Below, in pieces: positions 46,741-55,865 of a DNA stretch of 64,000 bases. Within the stretch, counting starts at the first letter, position 1; each line of letters starts with the position of its first letter. The position numbers and the translations under genes were made by a program. Source of the DNA: Nemania diffusa (Eukaryota; Ascomycota; Sordariomycetes; Xylariales; Xylariaceae); NCBI GenBank assembly GCA_038501195.1, contig JBBPUQ010000004.1:4478001-4542000 (forward strand), written 5' to 3'. The notes beneath the pieces were generated by a model, which saw nothing but the letters and a program-made list of their open reading frames with translations, did no database searches and had not been told where the DNA came from.

Positions 46741-48018
46741 TCATTCCCCTGAACACATTTCTAGAATTTCTAGAACCTGGTCCTTCTGTGTTAGTGGCAC
46801 GGGATTCGCCTGGCAGCACTTATCCTCGAGACTGTTCTCCGCCAACTGGTCCCATTTGTCTCTCCCTACGCCGACCTCCTTCAAGCTCTTCGGCATGCCT
46901 AGTTCGTTGAAGATGGCCCTGAGTGCGTCGCCCAGGTCACTTTTTGCCTTCGATAGGCCGTGCTTCTTCAGGACATCAGCTGCCTCTTCCTCGGACCAAA
47001 TTGTCTCTCCTATTTTCTTCTGAGTGTCGCTGTTTACGCGCGCGTTGTACTTCATGACGCTGGGCAACAGGATGCACGACGTCTGGCCATGGCCGACACC
47101 TAGCGGACCTAGGTTGTGCCCGATACCGTGAGAGGCGCCGGGAAAGACCGAATACACGATGCAGATCGTGATGTCGTTGCACGCGAGCAGCGACTCCAGA
47201 CGCGCGCCTAGATCGTCGGGGTTCTTGGCGTAGATGAGGAGCGACCGGACCAGGCGCTTCAGGCTGCGCTCAGCCATCGTGTTGATCTCAGGATACGCAT
47301 GCACGGCACAGCGAACCTCGACACAGTGGTCGATGGCACGCACGCCTGTGCTCCTCCAAACCCAGTCAGGCGTAGTCCGGCATAGGTCTGGGTCCAGGAT
47401 CACCAGCTTTGCATACATCCCAGGGTGCGTGAACTGCACCTTCATGTGATTGCGTGGGTTCGTGCAACCGGCAAATTTGGTAAATTCGGCTCCCGAAAGC
47501 GTCGTAGGTATAAATATCAGTGGAATGCTAGGCGTCTTGCCGATGCCAGCGAGCGCGTCTTCCGTCATCTCGATGAAAGGCTCGGAAAGCTTGATCACAT
47601 CATCCACCGTATCAACGCCGTTTTCTAGGGCATAGACGATGAGTTTCGCGCCATCGGCCAAACTACCGCCCCCGAGGGTAACGATACAGTCGGCCTTCTT
47701 GGCTTTGATATCTTGCATGATGTCCACGATGTCATCGTAAAGTGAGTGAGGCTTCACGCCTATCCATGTTCCAACGTGCTTTTCGCCGAGCGTCACTTCA
47801 AGCTTAGCAAGGCAACTTGTCTGTTTCGAAAGACTCTTTGATGCTATGATATAGACTCGGTGCGCGTTTAGAAAGCCGTCGACATGTTTCTTACAAGCCT
47901 GCTCGTATAGCAGGCCGTAAGAGACCATGGTGGGTGGACGTTGGGCTAGCTCAATATCCGGGTAAGACGCGCGAAGAACCTCGCCATCCAACCCTGGCTT
48001 GAAGTATGCTGAAGACAT
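46741..48018 (-). CDS. Iron-containing alcohol dehydrogenase, maleylacetate reductase-like
   Basis: Single-exon, 425 aa from the ATG at 48018 (MSSAYFKPG); the frame above it opens with TTG. Group III iron-dependent dehydrogenase: the nucleotide-binding motif VTLGGGSLADGAKL (near residue 120), the conserved IPTTLSGAEFTKFAG, and a metal-binding set that includes GVRAIDHCVE and GASHGIGHNLG. The C-terminal helical domain contains WDQLAENSL and KDQVLEILEM. Maleylacetate reductases finish hydroxyquinol/resorcinol breakdown by reducing maleylacetate to 3-oxoadipate; related fungal proteins act on other small aldehydes. No ring-cleavage dioxygenase lies alongside, so the specific substrate is open. 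The gene is complete with no disruption. Confidence 0.92.
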   Translation of the reverse strand: MSSAYFKPGLDGEVLRASYPDIELAQRPPTMVSYGLLYEQACKKHVDGFLNAHRVYIIASKSLSKQTSCLAKLEVTLGEKHVGTWIGVKPHSLYDDIVDIMQDIKAKKADCIVTLGGGSLADGAKLIVYALENGVDTVDDVIKLSEPFIEMTEDALAGIGKTPSIPLIFIPTTLSGAEFTKFAGCTNPRNHMKVQFTHPGMYAKLVILDPDLCRTTPDWVWRSTGVRAIDHCVEVRCAVHAYPEINTMAERSLKRLVRSLLIYAKNPDDLGARLESLLACNDITICIVYSVFPGASHGIGHNLGPLGVGHGQTSCILLPSVMKYNARVNSDTQKKIGETIWSEEEAADVLKKHGLSKAKSDLGDALRAIFNELGMPKSLKEVGVGRDKWDQLAENSLEDKCCQANPVPLTQKDQVLEILEMCSGE

Positions 48019-48600
48019 ATTATCTTTCAAAGTAGATATATATGTTATGAAAAGTTGTTATCCAGTCGGAAAAATGAGTCAGGTATGGGCAAGAAAAACA
48101 TCGTCTCATAATGGTGGTGGGCATGTATCTTTATATAATATCTGCTTAGCTATGACGACATACTAGAAGTTGGCCTTTTGCATCTGGTTGGACTTCACAT
48201 CTTTCGTAAAGCCGAGATTGCTAAAATCGTCCTGGTGTCACGGCGGTGTCACAGCTCTATCACGGCTTTCGGATCCAATTGTTAGAGCATATGACTTCAG
48301 CAAGGTCGTGCTCAACATACTATTGCTGAGCTTCTCCAGGGTTGATCGTGCTAACAATGTGTTAAGTGGTCAGACGTAAGCCTGTCGGCTCGGATTCGGG
48401 TTAGTTTGAGGATATAGGAAGGGAGTGCATAGCTATCCATCATCGGCTCCGAAACAACCCCGCGCCACCTAAGAATCTTAGCCACCCCTAGTGAACCATC
48501 AACAATCTAGAATTATGCTAGTCAGAAATTCACGCCGTATTTTCTGTACGCGGTCTTAAATTACAACGACGTCAGAAAAAGCACCAAGCCACAACAACAA

Positions 48601-48666
48601 GGCACTTTGGCCGAGTGGTTAACGCGCAGCCCGGCTTACCCTATTCTTTCGGGATCCTAGGTGTCG
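48601..48666 (+). pseudogene. tRNA-Ser-like relic
   Basis: Starts GGCACTTTGGCCGAGTGGTT, a typical acceptor and D-arm/A-box of class II tRNA (Ser/Leu). The first seven bases pair with AGGTGTC at 48,659-48,665 (two wobbles), and TTTT follows at once, as a Pol III stop. The anticodon arm, variable arm and T-arm are degraded, and total length is only 66 nt. It aligns with the minus-strand relic at 58,151-58,221. Confidence 0.5.
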
Positions 48667-49160
48667 TTTTCTTATATATCTCTTTCAGAAATTTAACTAT
48701 TTATTTCTTTCCCCTTTCTCAAAGCCGTTTAATAACAGTTGTGGTTTGATTCATTAGCTACCCGGCTTAAGATTACGTGGGCAGAGCATGAGAGCAAACA
48801 GCGACTGCTTTAAGCCTCTCTACCTAGGTCCTAGTTTAGTAGCCGCTCTCGGCACCGCTTAACCTAACGAAAGACTAACTATCTCTATATCAACTTCTGC
48901 GTATTAGTCTGAATCGTGAAGCGTTAGCTATACATGCATATGGCCTGTATTAGTAAATCACCGGCGTACTTGCCGTAGGTTGTGTGGTGCTATATAACAA
49001 GTACAAGCCGGAGTAGCTTCGGATACTGAAACCCAGTTTGTACTAAAAACAGCCAGTTTCTATTTATTGCGATCTATCTACGTGAAAATGTATTTATTCA
49101 ACTTTTGCGAAAGCGGGTCTGTCTCAAGCTGGATAATTTAGTTTAACGATAAAGCATATC

Positions 49161-49216
49161 ACATACGACCATAGGATCTGGAGAACGCGGACATGGCTAT
49201 GCGAGAAACCACTAAG
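49161..49216 (+). pseudogene. 5S rRNA 5'-half relic
   Basis: ACATACGACCATAGGATCTGG matches the start of ascomycete 5S rRNA (which reads ACATACGACCATAGG), then similarity fades by about 49,216. The 35 bases upstream (TAGTTTAACGATAAAG) are also shared with the copy at 62,782, so the repeated unit includes upstream sequence. It lies 175 bp before the kinase-like gene. Confidence 0.6.
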
Positions 49217-49391
49217 CCGAATCGGATTCAAAGGGATAAGTTAATGTATTAGTTCCACCCTGGCTACCTTAAATACGCATCGTGAATCTCAAGTACCTTC
49301 TGCCTTATCACTCACTGTTTTACAACCATATCTTCTTGAGCTGGATGCCTCTGCCTCATCAATAAATATAACAACACCTTCTACCGTAAAC

Positions 49392-50585
49392 ATGGTACCC
49401 AGCCCCCTGGCATATCAGTCCACAGACTCATCCTGGACTGTCGAGTTCATAAGGAGGAGTTACAACGAAAGGCGCGCGGGAAAAGGTGAGCCTACAAGAC
49501 GCTGGTTGAGTCTTGTCACACGTTCCTCTTTCTCAAAGTGGCACATAAAAGTTGCATTCCACGGTACCGTCTATTCTGGAGTTTCCCCTCACATAACGAA
49601 GCGTCGAAACGACCTAGAAAACCTATGCCTCTGCATCGATTTCAAACGACTCCCGCTTTTCAAAAACACTGTCACAGAGCTCCTCATCACACACGACACC
49701 GAGGGCTATAGGCTCCCGTTATTGATATTACCGGATGAAGAGAATGGATTTGCTTCCAACGCTAGATCTCTTCGGGCTTGCATGCAAGAAGATCCATTAC
49801 GAGTACGGTTTCCCCCTTATGATGGTGGATCTTCTGCTGAAGAGCTGTCAAACATCGTCAAAATGCAAGAAATCGACGCAGGTGTTCACAAGGTACGGGT
49901 TGGTGACGACGAATCACTCTACGTCTATAAGGAAATAGATCGACCTCTTTATATCCCCCCCGATAGTGAAGTCCTGGAACAAGAGCTCCGAAACCTGCAA
50001 CTGTTTCGCAGCACAGAAGGAATAGCACAGCTAGTCGCTGCAGTCGTTTCAGAAAACCCATACCAAACTACCAACGAACAGGACACCAACGAACGGGACA
50101 GTATAACGGTACTACGAGGAGTCCTTATCGAATACTATCCAAATGGCACATTAAAGGGTGCATTACAATCGCCCAGGCCCCAAATGGATGGACGGTGGCT
50201 AGTATGGGGCTTACAGATCGCTAAAGCACTCGCTCGTCTTCATGGGAAAGGGGTTACGCACATGGACTTGAAACCGGCAAACGTCGTAATCAATGCAGAA
50301 TGGAATGCTGTAGTGATCGATATTAGTGGAATTGGCGGTGTGACTCGCCAATGGCTGTCACCAGGGCTGCGCAAAAAAGGCCGGCCATGGCTAGAAAATT
50401 TAGAGACACGAGAGCAAAACGACATATGGGCGCTCGGGAAGATCTTATTTACTATTGCTAAGGTTTCAAAGAGTGTAGTGGACAAGCAGCTGCTAGAGAG
50501 TGTTGCGTGGGCTGCGATACAAATTCCTGTGTGTATTTCCCTTGATGATGTTATACGGAGACTCTCACGTGTAGTTCCTGAATAA
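49392..50585 (+). CDS. Protein-kinase-like protein with HMD/DIS catalytic variant
   Basis: Single-exon 397-aa protein. The N-terminal 150 residues are unlike known domains (LENLCLCIDFKRLPL). The kinase fold follows: a probable ATP-binding Lys in ESLYVYKEIDRP, hinge-like GVLIEYYPNGTLKGAL, the catalytic loop HMDLKPANVVI (HRD Arg replaced by Met, but Asp, Lys and Asn kept), the metal-binding Asp in AVVIDISGIGG (DIS in place of DFG) and an F-helix region DIWALGKILF. Such variants form a large fungal family that may keep or lack activity. It has a 5S relic at its 5' side and the P450 on its 3' side. Role unknown; start ATG at 49392 is the first in frame. Confidence 0.85.
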   Translation: MVPSPLAYQSTDSSWTVEFIRRSYNERRAGKGEPTRRWLSLVTRSSFSKWHIKVAFHGTVYSGVSPHITKRRNDLENLCLCIDFKRLPLFKNTVTELLITHDTEGYRLPLLILPDEENGFASNARSLRACMQEDPLRVRFPPYDGGSSAEELSNIVKMQEIDAGVHKVRVGDDESLYVYKEIDRPLYIPPDSEVLEQELRNLQLFRSTEGIAQLVAAVVSENPYQTTNEQDTNERDSITVLRGVLIEYYPNGTLKGALQSPRPQMDGRWLVWGLQIAKALARLHGKGVTHMDLKPANVVINAEWNAVVIDISGIGGVTRQWLSPGLRKKGRPWLENLETREQNDIWALGKILFTIAKVSKSVVDKQLLESVAWAAIQIPVCISLDDVIRRLSRVVPE

Positions 50586-51897
50586 CACCCCGAGGAAAAG
50601 GTTCCTAGTTCCCGTAGCGATTTTAGTCAATATCATCGGCGTTAATCCCGCCATCTGTGGTGCTGCCTACGAAATCATATTTAGCGTCGATGAACTATTA
50701 GTCACGGAGACCATTAGGCTCCTTGTCACATCCAGGCTTGCAACACAACGTTCCTGTCGTCTTCGAATTGTGAGTCGCGGTGCTGCACCGAGTTTTCTTT
50801 TCCTTTACCTCCTTGCAAGGGATGATAAGCGTCTTCTCGTAATAATGTCCATAGGTGAATGAAGGTTATAAGCTAATCGGCCTGACTTGTGTTAGAGCCA
50901 TACACAACGTCGTATAGAACTGGCTAACGTAGGGTTAAATAGGTATTGTCTGGATGTGGTTATGAACATATGCGCCTCTGACTGAGACCCCTTCAGCTCC
51001 AATACTTAGTATCGGCCAAAGGGTCTCTAAGTGTCATGTGTCATGTGTTAGTGTATCAATGTGTATGCTAGAACCTGTGTTAACTAATCGTAGGGCGCCT
51101 TACGCATGAAAAGACCTCTGCACTAAGCAGATGATTGGCTAGGTACCTAGGTAGGCAACGTCCTCTTGGTCATATATCATATACCATATATAACCTCTCT
51201 AAATTCTCAAAACGTAGCGCGGCTTTATACTTGCCTCAAGCGTGATCTGGATCCTAGTAGATCTATTACTAAAATGTCTCTTAATTAGGGTAAAATATTA
51301 ATTATAATAAATTATTTAAATATAATTTTAAAAGCTAATAAAAACATTTATATTAACTTTAAAAAATTAAAAAAATTTTAAAAATAATTATTTTAATGAA
51401 AGTTTTTGTTTTAATTGTTTTTTTTTTATAAAAATGGTTATTTATTATATAAATAATATTTTTAAATTATTTATATATTTATTAAAAAAAAGTAAAAAAT
51501 TCCGAGCGGGGTCGATTAGGTCTGTCACGGAGTGGGAGGAACTATAGGTCAGGTACAATACAAGAAGTAGTATATAGCTGGTGGTGTGTATCATACAAGA
51601 CTAAAGCTTGAAGAAGGGAAGAATCTTCTTTGAGACATGTGCGGAAGTGGTATGTACAAGTATACCAGTACTCTCTTAGATCCTAGCCCTTGGATCCTGA
51701 CAAGGTCTTTGCAGCACTGCGCAAGTGCCTTAGCTACGGCATTTACGAGGCAAACGCATGTTTTTCGCTCCTACATCTCAGAATTTGTATCTATAGACTA
51801 CACCAGCTTTCCATTCTGACGCGCCCTTTCCCTCCTCAATTTCCCAGCTCTCGATCAATTTGTCTTATTGTCGCCTCGCGTTCATGTCAAGCTCACA
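50586..51897. other. Intergenic with a small AT-rich relic
   Basis: Holds a 220-bp AT-saturated stretch at 51,278-51,500, described separately, and no gene. The region from 51,500 is the P450 promoter side. Confidence 0.5.
51278..51500. repeat. AT-saturated relic upstream of the P450
   Basis: Nearly pure A/T, with the same TATAAAT and TTTAAAAA word usage as the large island at 5.9-9.7 kb, and abrupt edges against normal sequence (TCTTAATTAGGG, then TTCCGAGCGGGG). Probably a fragment of a RIP-mutated repeat. Confidence 0.55.
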
Positions 51898-53591
51898 ATG
51901 CTCAATCTCATCGTACTTGCACTTGTGACAGTGCTCGCGTCGTATCTCTACTGGAAGCTGAGATACATGCGCTTCTCCCAGTATGCCGACATCCCTCAGT
52001 TGCCTAACCATCTCGTGTGGGGCCATCTCAAAGTGTTTGACGAGTTCACGCGGCGCGGAATACGTGACCGCCATCCGGGTACTGTCGTCCCAGGAGCATT
52101 TTTGATGATTCATCTAACAGTAAGCTAGACATGATCTTTGAAGAGATGTGGATGTCCCTTGGGCGACCGCCCGTGATGCTCGTGGATCTCCGACCAGTGA
52201 ACCCACCAATGCTTCTTGTTTCTACCCACGACGTTGCCGAGCAGATCTCCAAACCCTCCAAATTGTTCCCTCTAAGCACAACAAAATCTCCTACATGGAC
52301 TCATATGATCCCTATAATAGGAAAGACGTCAATTTTGGGCAGAGAGGTAAGTTTCCCCTTGCATTGCGCATACATCCACTGACACGAGCTTAATAAGGGT
52401 TCTGATTGGAAGGATCTTCGTAAAAAATACAATCCCGGCTTTTCTACTCAACATCTATGGCGACTCTTACCTCTTATTCTAGAGAAAATGGGCCCATTCT
52501 GTAGTTTTTTAGACGAATATGCCTCGTCAGGCGAGGAGTTTTCTCTCGAAAAGCTCATATCTAACTTGACATTCGACGTGATCGGCGCGGTCGTCATGGA
52601 AGTCGATCTCGACGCGCAGCAAAAGGATCATATGGAACAAGGTGAGTTGATCCGGCTGTTCGGGCAGCTCGTTCAGACATATCGCGATGACAAGAACAAT
52701 CTCCCCTGGTGGATTGTACCACGGACTACTCTAAGACGGTATCGTCTTGCTAGCCGCGTGGATGTGCTTATCAGACGTATCATCAAACAAAAGTACTCTC
52801 AGGTCAAAGAAGAGGCTGAAAGTAACCGATCGTGGAGCATCCTCGCTCTCAGTTTCGGGGGTACGGAGGCCTTGACCCCTCAAGTTCTGTCGGAGACAGC
52901 AGACCAAGTGCGGACCTTTTTATTTGCAGGACATGATACGAATAACAGCATGCTGGAATGGGCAATCTATGAGCTTAGTCGGACTCCACGAGCGCTCAAG
53001 GCGGTGCGGGATGAGCTCGATGCCATCCTGGGCCCCGGATCAGACCCCCAGACGGTCTGTAATGTCCTAAGGGACAGAGGGGAGCAGCTGCTCCCAAAGC
53101 TGAGCTACATCAACGCCATCATCAAGGAAACGCTACGGCTGCACCCACCAGCCAGTACTGCCCGCATGACGAAGTTTGGAAGCGGCTTTACCGTCGCATT
53201 ACCGACTGGTGAAGAATATCTCGTCGACGGAACAATCATGTATCCGTGCGCTAGTATTATCCAGAGGGACCCTAATGTCTATGGCGAAACAGCCAATGAC
53301 TGGGTACCCGAACGATGGCTTGGAGAGGCAGCGGGTAACATTCCATCAAGCGCGTGGCGGCCCTTTGAGCGAGGGCCTCGTAATTGTATTGGCATTGAAC
53401 TCGCAAATCTCGAATCACGAATCATACTCGCCATCATCGCTCGCAAATACAACTTCTGCAAGACCGGTCTTGGAGAAACCCTATTGGATGAGAAGGGTAT
53501 CCCATCGCTGGATGGCAAAGGCCAGTTCCATGCCAAATCAGAACTATACAATGTAGGTAATCGAACGCATCTTCCCCTACCTATCATGTGA
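51898..53591 (+). CDS. Cytochrome P450 monooxygenase
   Basis: About 530 aa from exons 51898-52078, 52129-52346 and 52398-53591, with introns of 50 and 51 bp. The N-terminal helix MLNLIVLALVTVLASYLYW anchors it in the ER. Diagnostic motifs in order: I-helix oxygen-binding AGHDTN (A310), K-helix ExxR at E377-R380 (KETLRLHPP), PERW (WVPERW) and the heme loop FERGPRNCIG with the axial Cys at C463. The substrate-recognition and C-terminal regions are complete. The arrangement and length fit fungal microsomal P450s that act in specialised metabolism or detoxification. The first intron is short but contains a CTAAC branch site 14 bp before its AG. It is the last gene of the redox-rich run that begins at 33.5 kb. 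Confidence 0.94.
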
Positions 53592-53922
53592 AGGATGACT
53601 GAGTACTACATCATTATATGCTAACAATGTTTTCATGCTTAGACCCGTAGGATGACATCACAGCCAATCGATGGGACAGTCATGAGGGTGAAGCTAGCAT
53701 AGTAGAGCAATATTATCATAGGTTTGTTCGGCTTTTGAATCTAAGCACCCCCAACTCGCGCAATGAGATTAGCTCCTAGACCCCTCCAAGTTTTAGTCTA
53801 GAGAGTTCCAGCCTCTAGACATACCTCACCTATGTAATACCATCACGGTCTATCTCCACTGGGAAAGTAAGGCTAACAGGGGATCTAGCACCGCAAAGTG
53901 GTCCTCCAGATCACCGGCGGCA

Positions 53923-54462
53923 ATGGAGCCGGTCAAGTTCGCTCTGTCGAGAAGCTGCCGTATTGTTAATGACACCGATCTAGTCGCAACGATATCTTTG
54001 AAAAATCAACAAAATAACTCTTGGCTTCAGCGTCACTTGCGACTGCAACCCGCCCCGTTTCGCAAAATCGTTCTTGGGTCAATTAGCAATAGGATTATAG
54101 CGGTAAAGAATAAATGTAAGTTGGCCGAAGACAAACCATAATCGTCCAAAGATAGAAGCAACTCGCAAGAGGGCGACACGACGCTCCTGAGGGCTGTAGA
54201 GGATATAATCACGCTGATCGGGGACAAGAATAGGGAGGTCGAAGAATAGAACACAACTAGCCCTGCAACCCTAGTCGAATGTTGTTGATAGTCTCGAGGC
54301 TTCATAAAATAGCCTGCATCACAACAGATAAAGAATTGGAGGTTACTGTCCCGACTACTCTCCAAAATGCCATAGTTGCCAGTTGTTGGTTGTTTCACGA
54401 GGTCTTTGGGTGGTAGTCTCAAGCGAGAACAGGATGCCATATTCTACAAATAATTCCTTACC
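53923..54462 (+). pseudogene. Possible decayed reading frame, HeLo/NLR-like character uncertain
   Basis: One plus-strand frame keeps protein-like sequence across several in-frame stops: it starts MEPVKFALSRSC, continues WLQRHLRLQPAPFRKIV, then after a TAA reads EGDTTLLRAVEDIITLIGDK and, after further stops, IKNWRLLSRLLSKMP and GCFTRSLGGSLKREQD. Its helical pattern recalls N-terminal domains of fungal HeLo/NLR proteins, but I cannot confirm that family. The opposite-strand ATG frame at 54,033-54,440 is probably a shadow. Confidence 0.3.
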
Positions 54463-54626
54463 TTGTTTTTATTATCTATGTAAAAATAGCAATCTTATTT
54501 CCCTTATAGAGCCGTTTAAACCTTACGATCATAACCAGATCGCAATAAATTAATTATAAAACGCAACCTTTTTGCCATCATGTGATTACCACGGGTCTAA
54601 AGTTTGAAGTTTAAACTACATCCAGT

Positions 54627-54680
54627 TTAGCGGCCCGGCAGGCAGCTCATCGGCCCGCTAGCCCCTTGTCGAGCCGCTAA
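54627..54680. repeat. Short hairpin with TTAGCGGC ends
   Basis: TTAGCGGC at 54,627-54,634 and GCCGCTAA at 54,673-54,680 are reverse complements around a GC-rich centre. Possibly a transposon-end fragment. Confidence 0.5.
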
Positions 54681-54919
54681 TTCATCCCTCATTTGCTAAA
54701 AACAAAGGCACTAGGTACCTACCTAGTAGTAGTATTAACGTCTAATCTAGATTGCTGATAGTGCTAGTTATATTTTAATGGTGCGATTGTGGCCGCAAAA
54801 GCCCCTTCCTAGCTATCCTTACCTGTTAATCTTAGCTGGATACGGTATTTGAGAGAGAAAAAACGGAATAGTATCTAAGACGGTGAAAATCCGTTGTAAA
54901 CCGTTCTAGCTATGACCTA

Positions 54920-55093
54920 AAAAGTGGAATAATGGGGCCACTCGCACATATGCATACGTAGGTAGTTGCTGTTAGGCACTCTTATACCCCTTTACACCAG
55001 TACACCCAATAAGAGTATAAATAATGTTCCGATAATACCTAGTTTTATTGGGTGTAAACATGCCTGCTAGCGGCCCCGTTATCCCACTTTTTT
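54920..55093. mobile_element. MITE-like element with TA target duplication
   Basis: A 174-bp element bounded by TA (54,918-54,919 and 55,094-55,095). Its ends are imperfect inverted repeats: AAAAGTGGAATAATGGGGCC at the left against the complement of the right end, AAAAAAAGTGGGATAACGGGGCC when read inward. A second inverted pair lies inside (ACACCCAATAA and TTATTGGGTGT). TA duplication and inverted ends fit a Tc1/mariner-type non-autonomous element. Confidence 0.75.
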
Positions 55094-55258
55094 TAAGTCA
55101 CTGTGCCAAAGCCGTCCTTAAAGGTACCTAATTTTAGATATGTAACTTACGTAGCACAGCTTCTGTGCCAAAACAAGCAAACAACACTTGATGTGATCTT
55201 GTGCTCTCCTGTATGACTGTTTTAAATTCAATAACACAATGCTCATGATTCTTGTCAT

Positions 55259-55326
55259 AGCCGCCAGAGTAAGTAGTAGTTGGGTCAGTGACGACTAGCG
55301 AATCCCTGGTGTTAACAGTATGTTTT
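55259..55326 (+). pseudogene. 5S rRNA 3'-half relic (left of DUF7924 gene)
   Basis: GTAGTTGGGTCAGTGACGAC, then TAGCGAATCCCTGGTGTT and TATGTTTT correspond to the 3' part of fungal 5S rRNA (GTAGTTGGGTGGGTGACCAC, CAGCGAATCCC, TATG) and its T-run terminator. The 5' half is absent. It is similar to 57,701-57,760. Confidence 0.65.
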
Positions 55327-55865
55327 GTCCCTTACTTCGTTTCCTTTTTCAAAATACATTCTTTTTTTTATTTGCGCCTACGCTGTAAATTTATTTTTCA
55401 TGATTGGTTTAAACGGAAAGTAATAATTATATGTCCAGTGGCTCTTGCTGGCTGGGCTTTCCATTGAATCCATTCATTCCTACTTCACTAAGGCTGCCTT
55501 GATGCGACTCTACCTAACGCGATTACCGTGGAGCGCATCAACATCGATATTCAACAAGACAACATTCACAAACTACATAAACCAAACACTCCTTCGCTCA
55601 TTAGCACGCATTGAGTGGATCGATCATAGTTAGCTGCCTAGACAAGGCAGATATCGTCGCCGCCAAACCCCAAGACGTTGCGAGGCTGCAGTCCCACGAC
55701 AGTATGCGTACCTAGATTGCATCACCACCCTCTGATATCGTGTCCGTTTTCTTCGTACACGCCGACAGAGCCGACCTCGGCAATTACGTGACTGATAATG
55801 GTTAGACATTATTTGTCACACCAACTCCTCACTATCCCTTCATTTCCATTCTCCTCTCCCTCGCG

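Larger units (their letters stand above)
48019..49391. other. Intergenic with tRNA and 5S rRNA relics
   Basis: Besides the two RNA relics described separately, no gene is supported. The frame at 48,170-48,379 has no domain. Confidence 0.5.
53592..55865. other. Intergenic with possible pseudogene, hairpin, MITE and 5S relic
   Basis: No intact gene is supported. Separate entries cover a broken reading frame at 53,923-54,462, a short inverted repeat at 54,627-54,680, a MITE at 54,920-55,093 and a 5S relic at 55,259-55,326. Confidence 0.5.

Noticed and set aside
48601..48666. Functional tRNA-Ser gene
   Set aside because: A-box and acceptor are good but the anticodon, variable and T arms do not fold, and it is 66 nt long.
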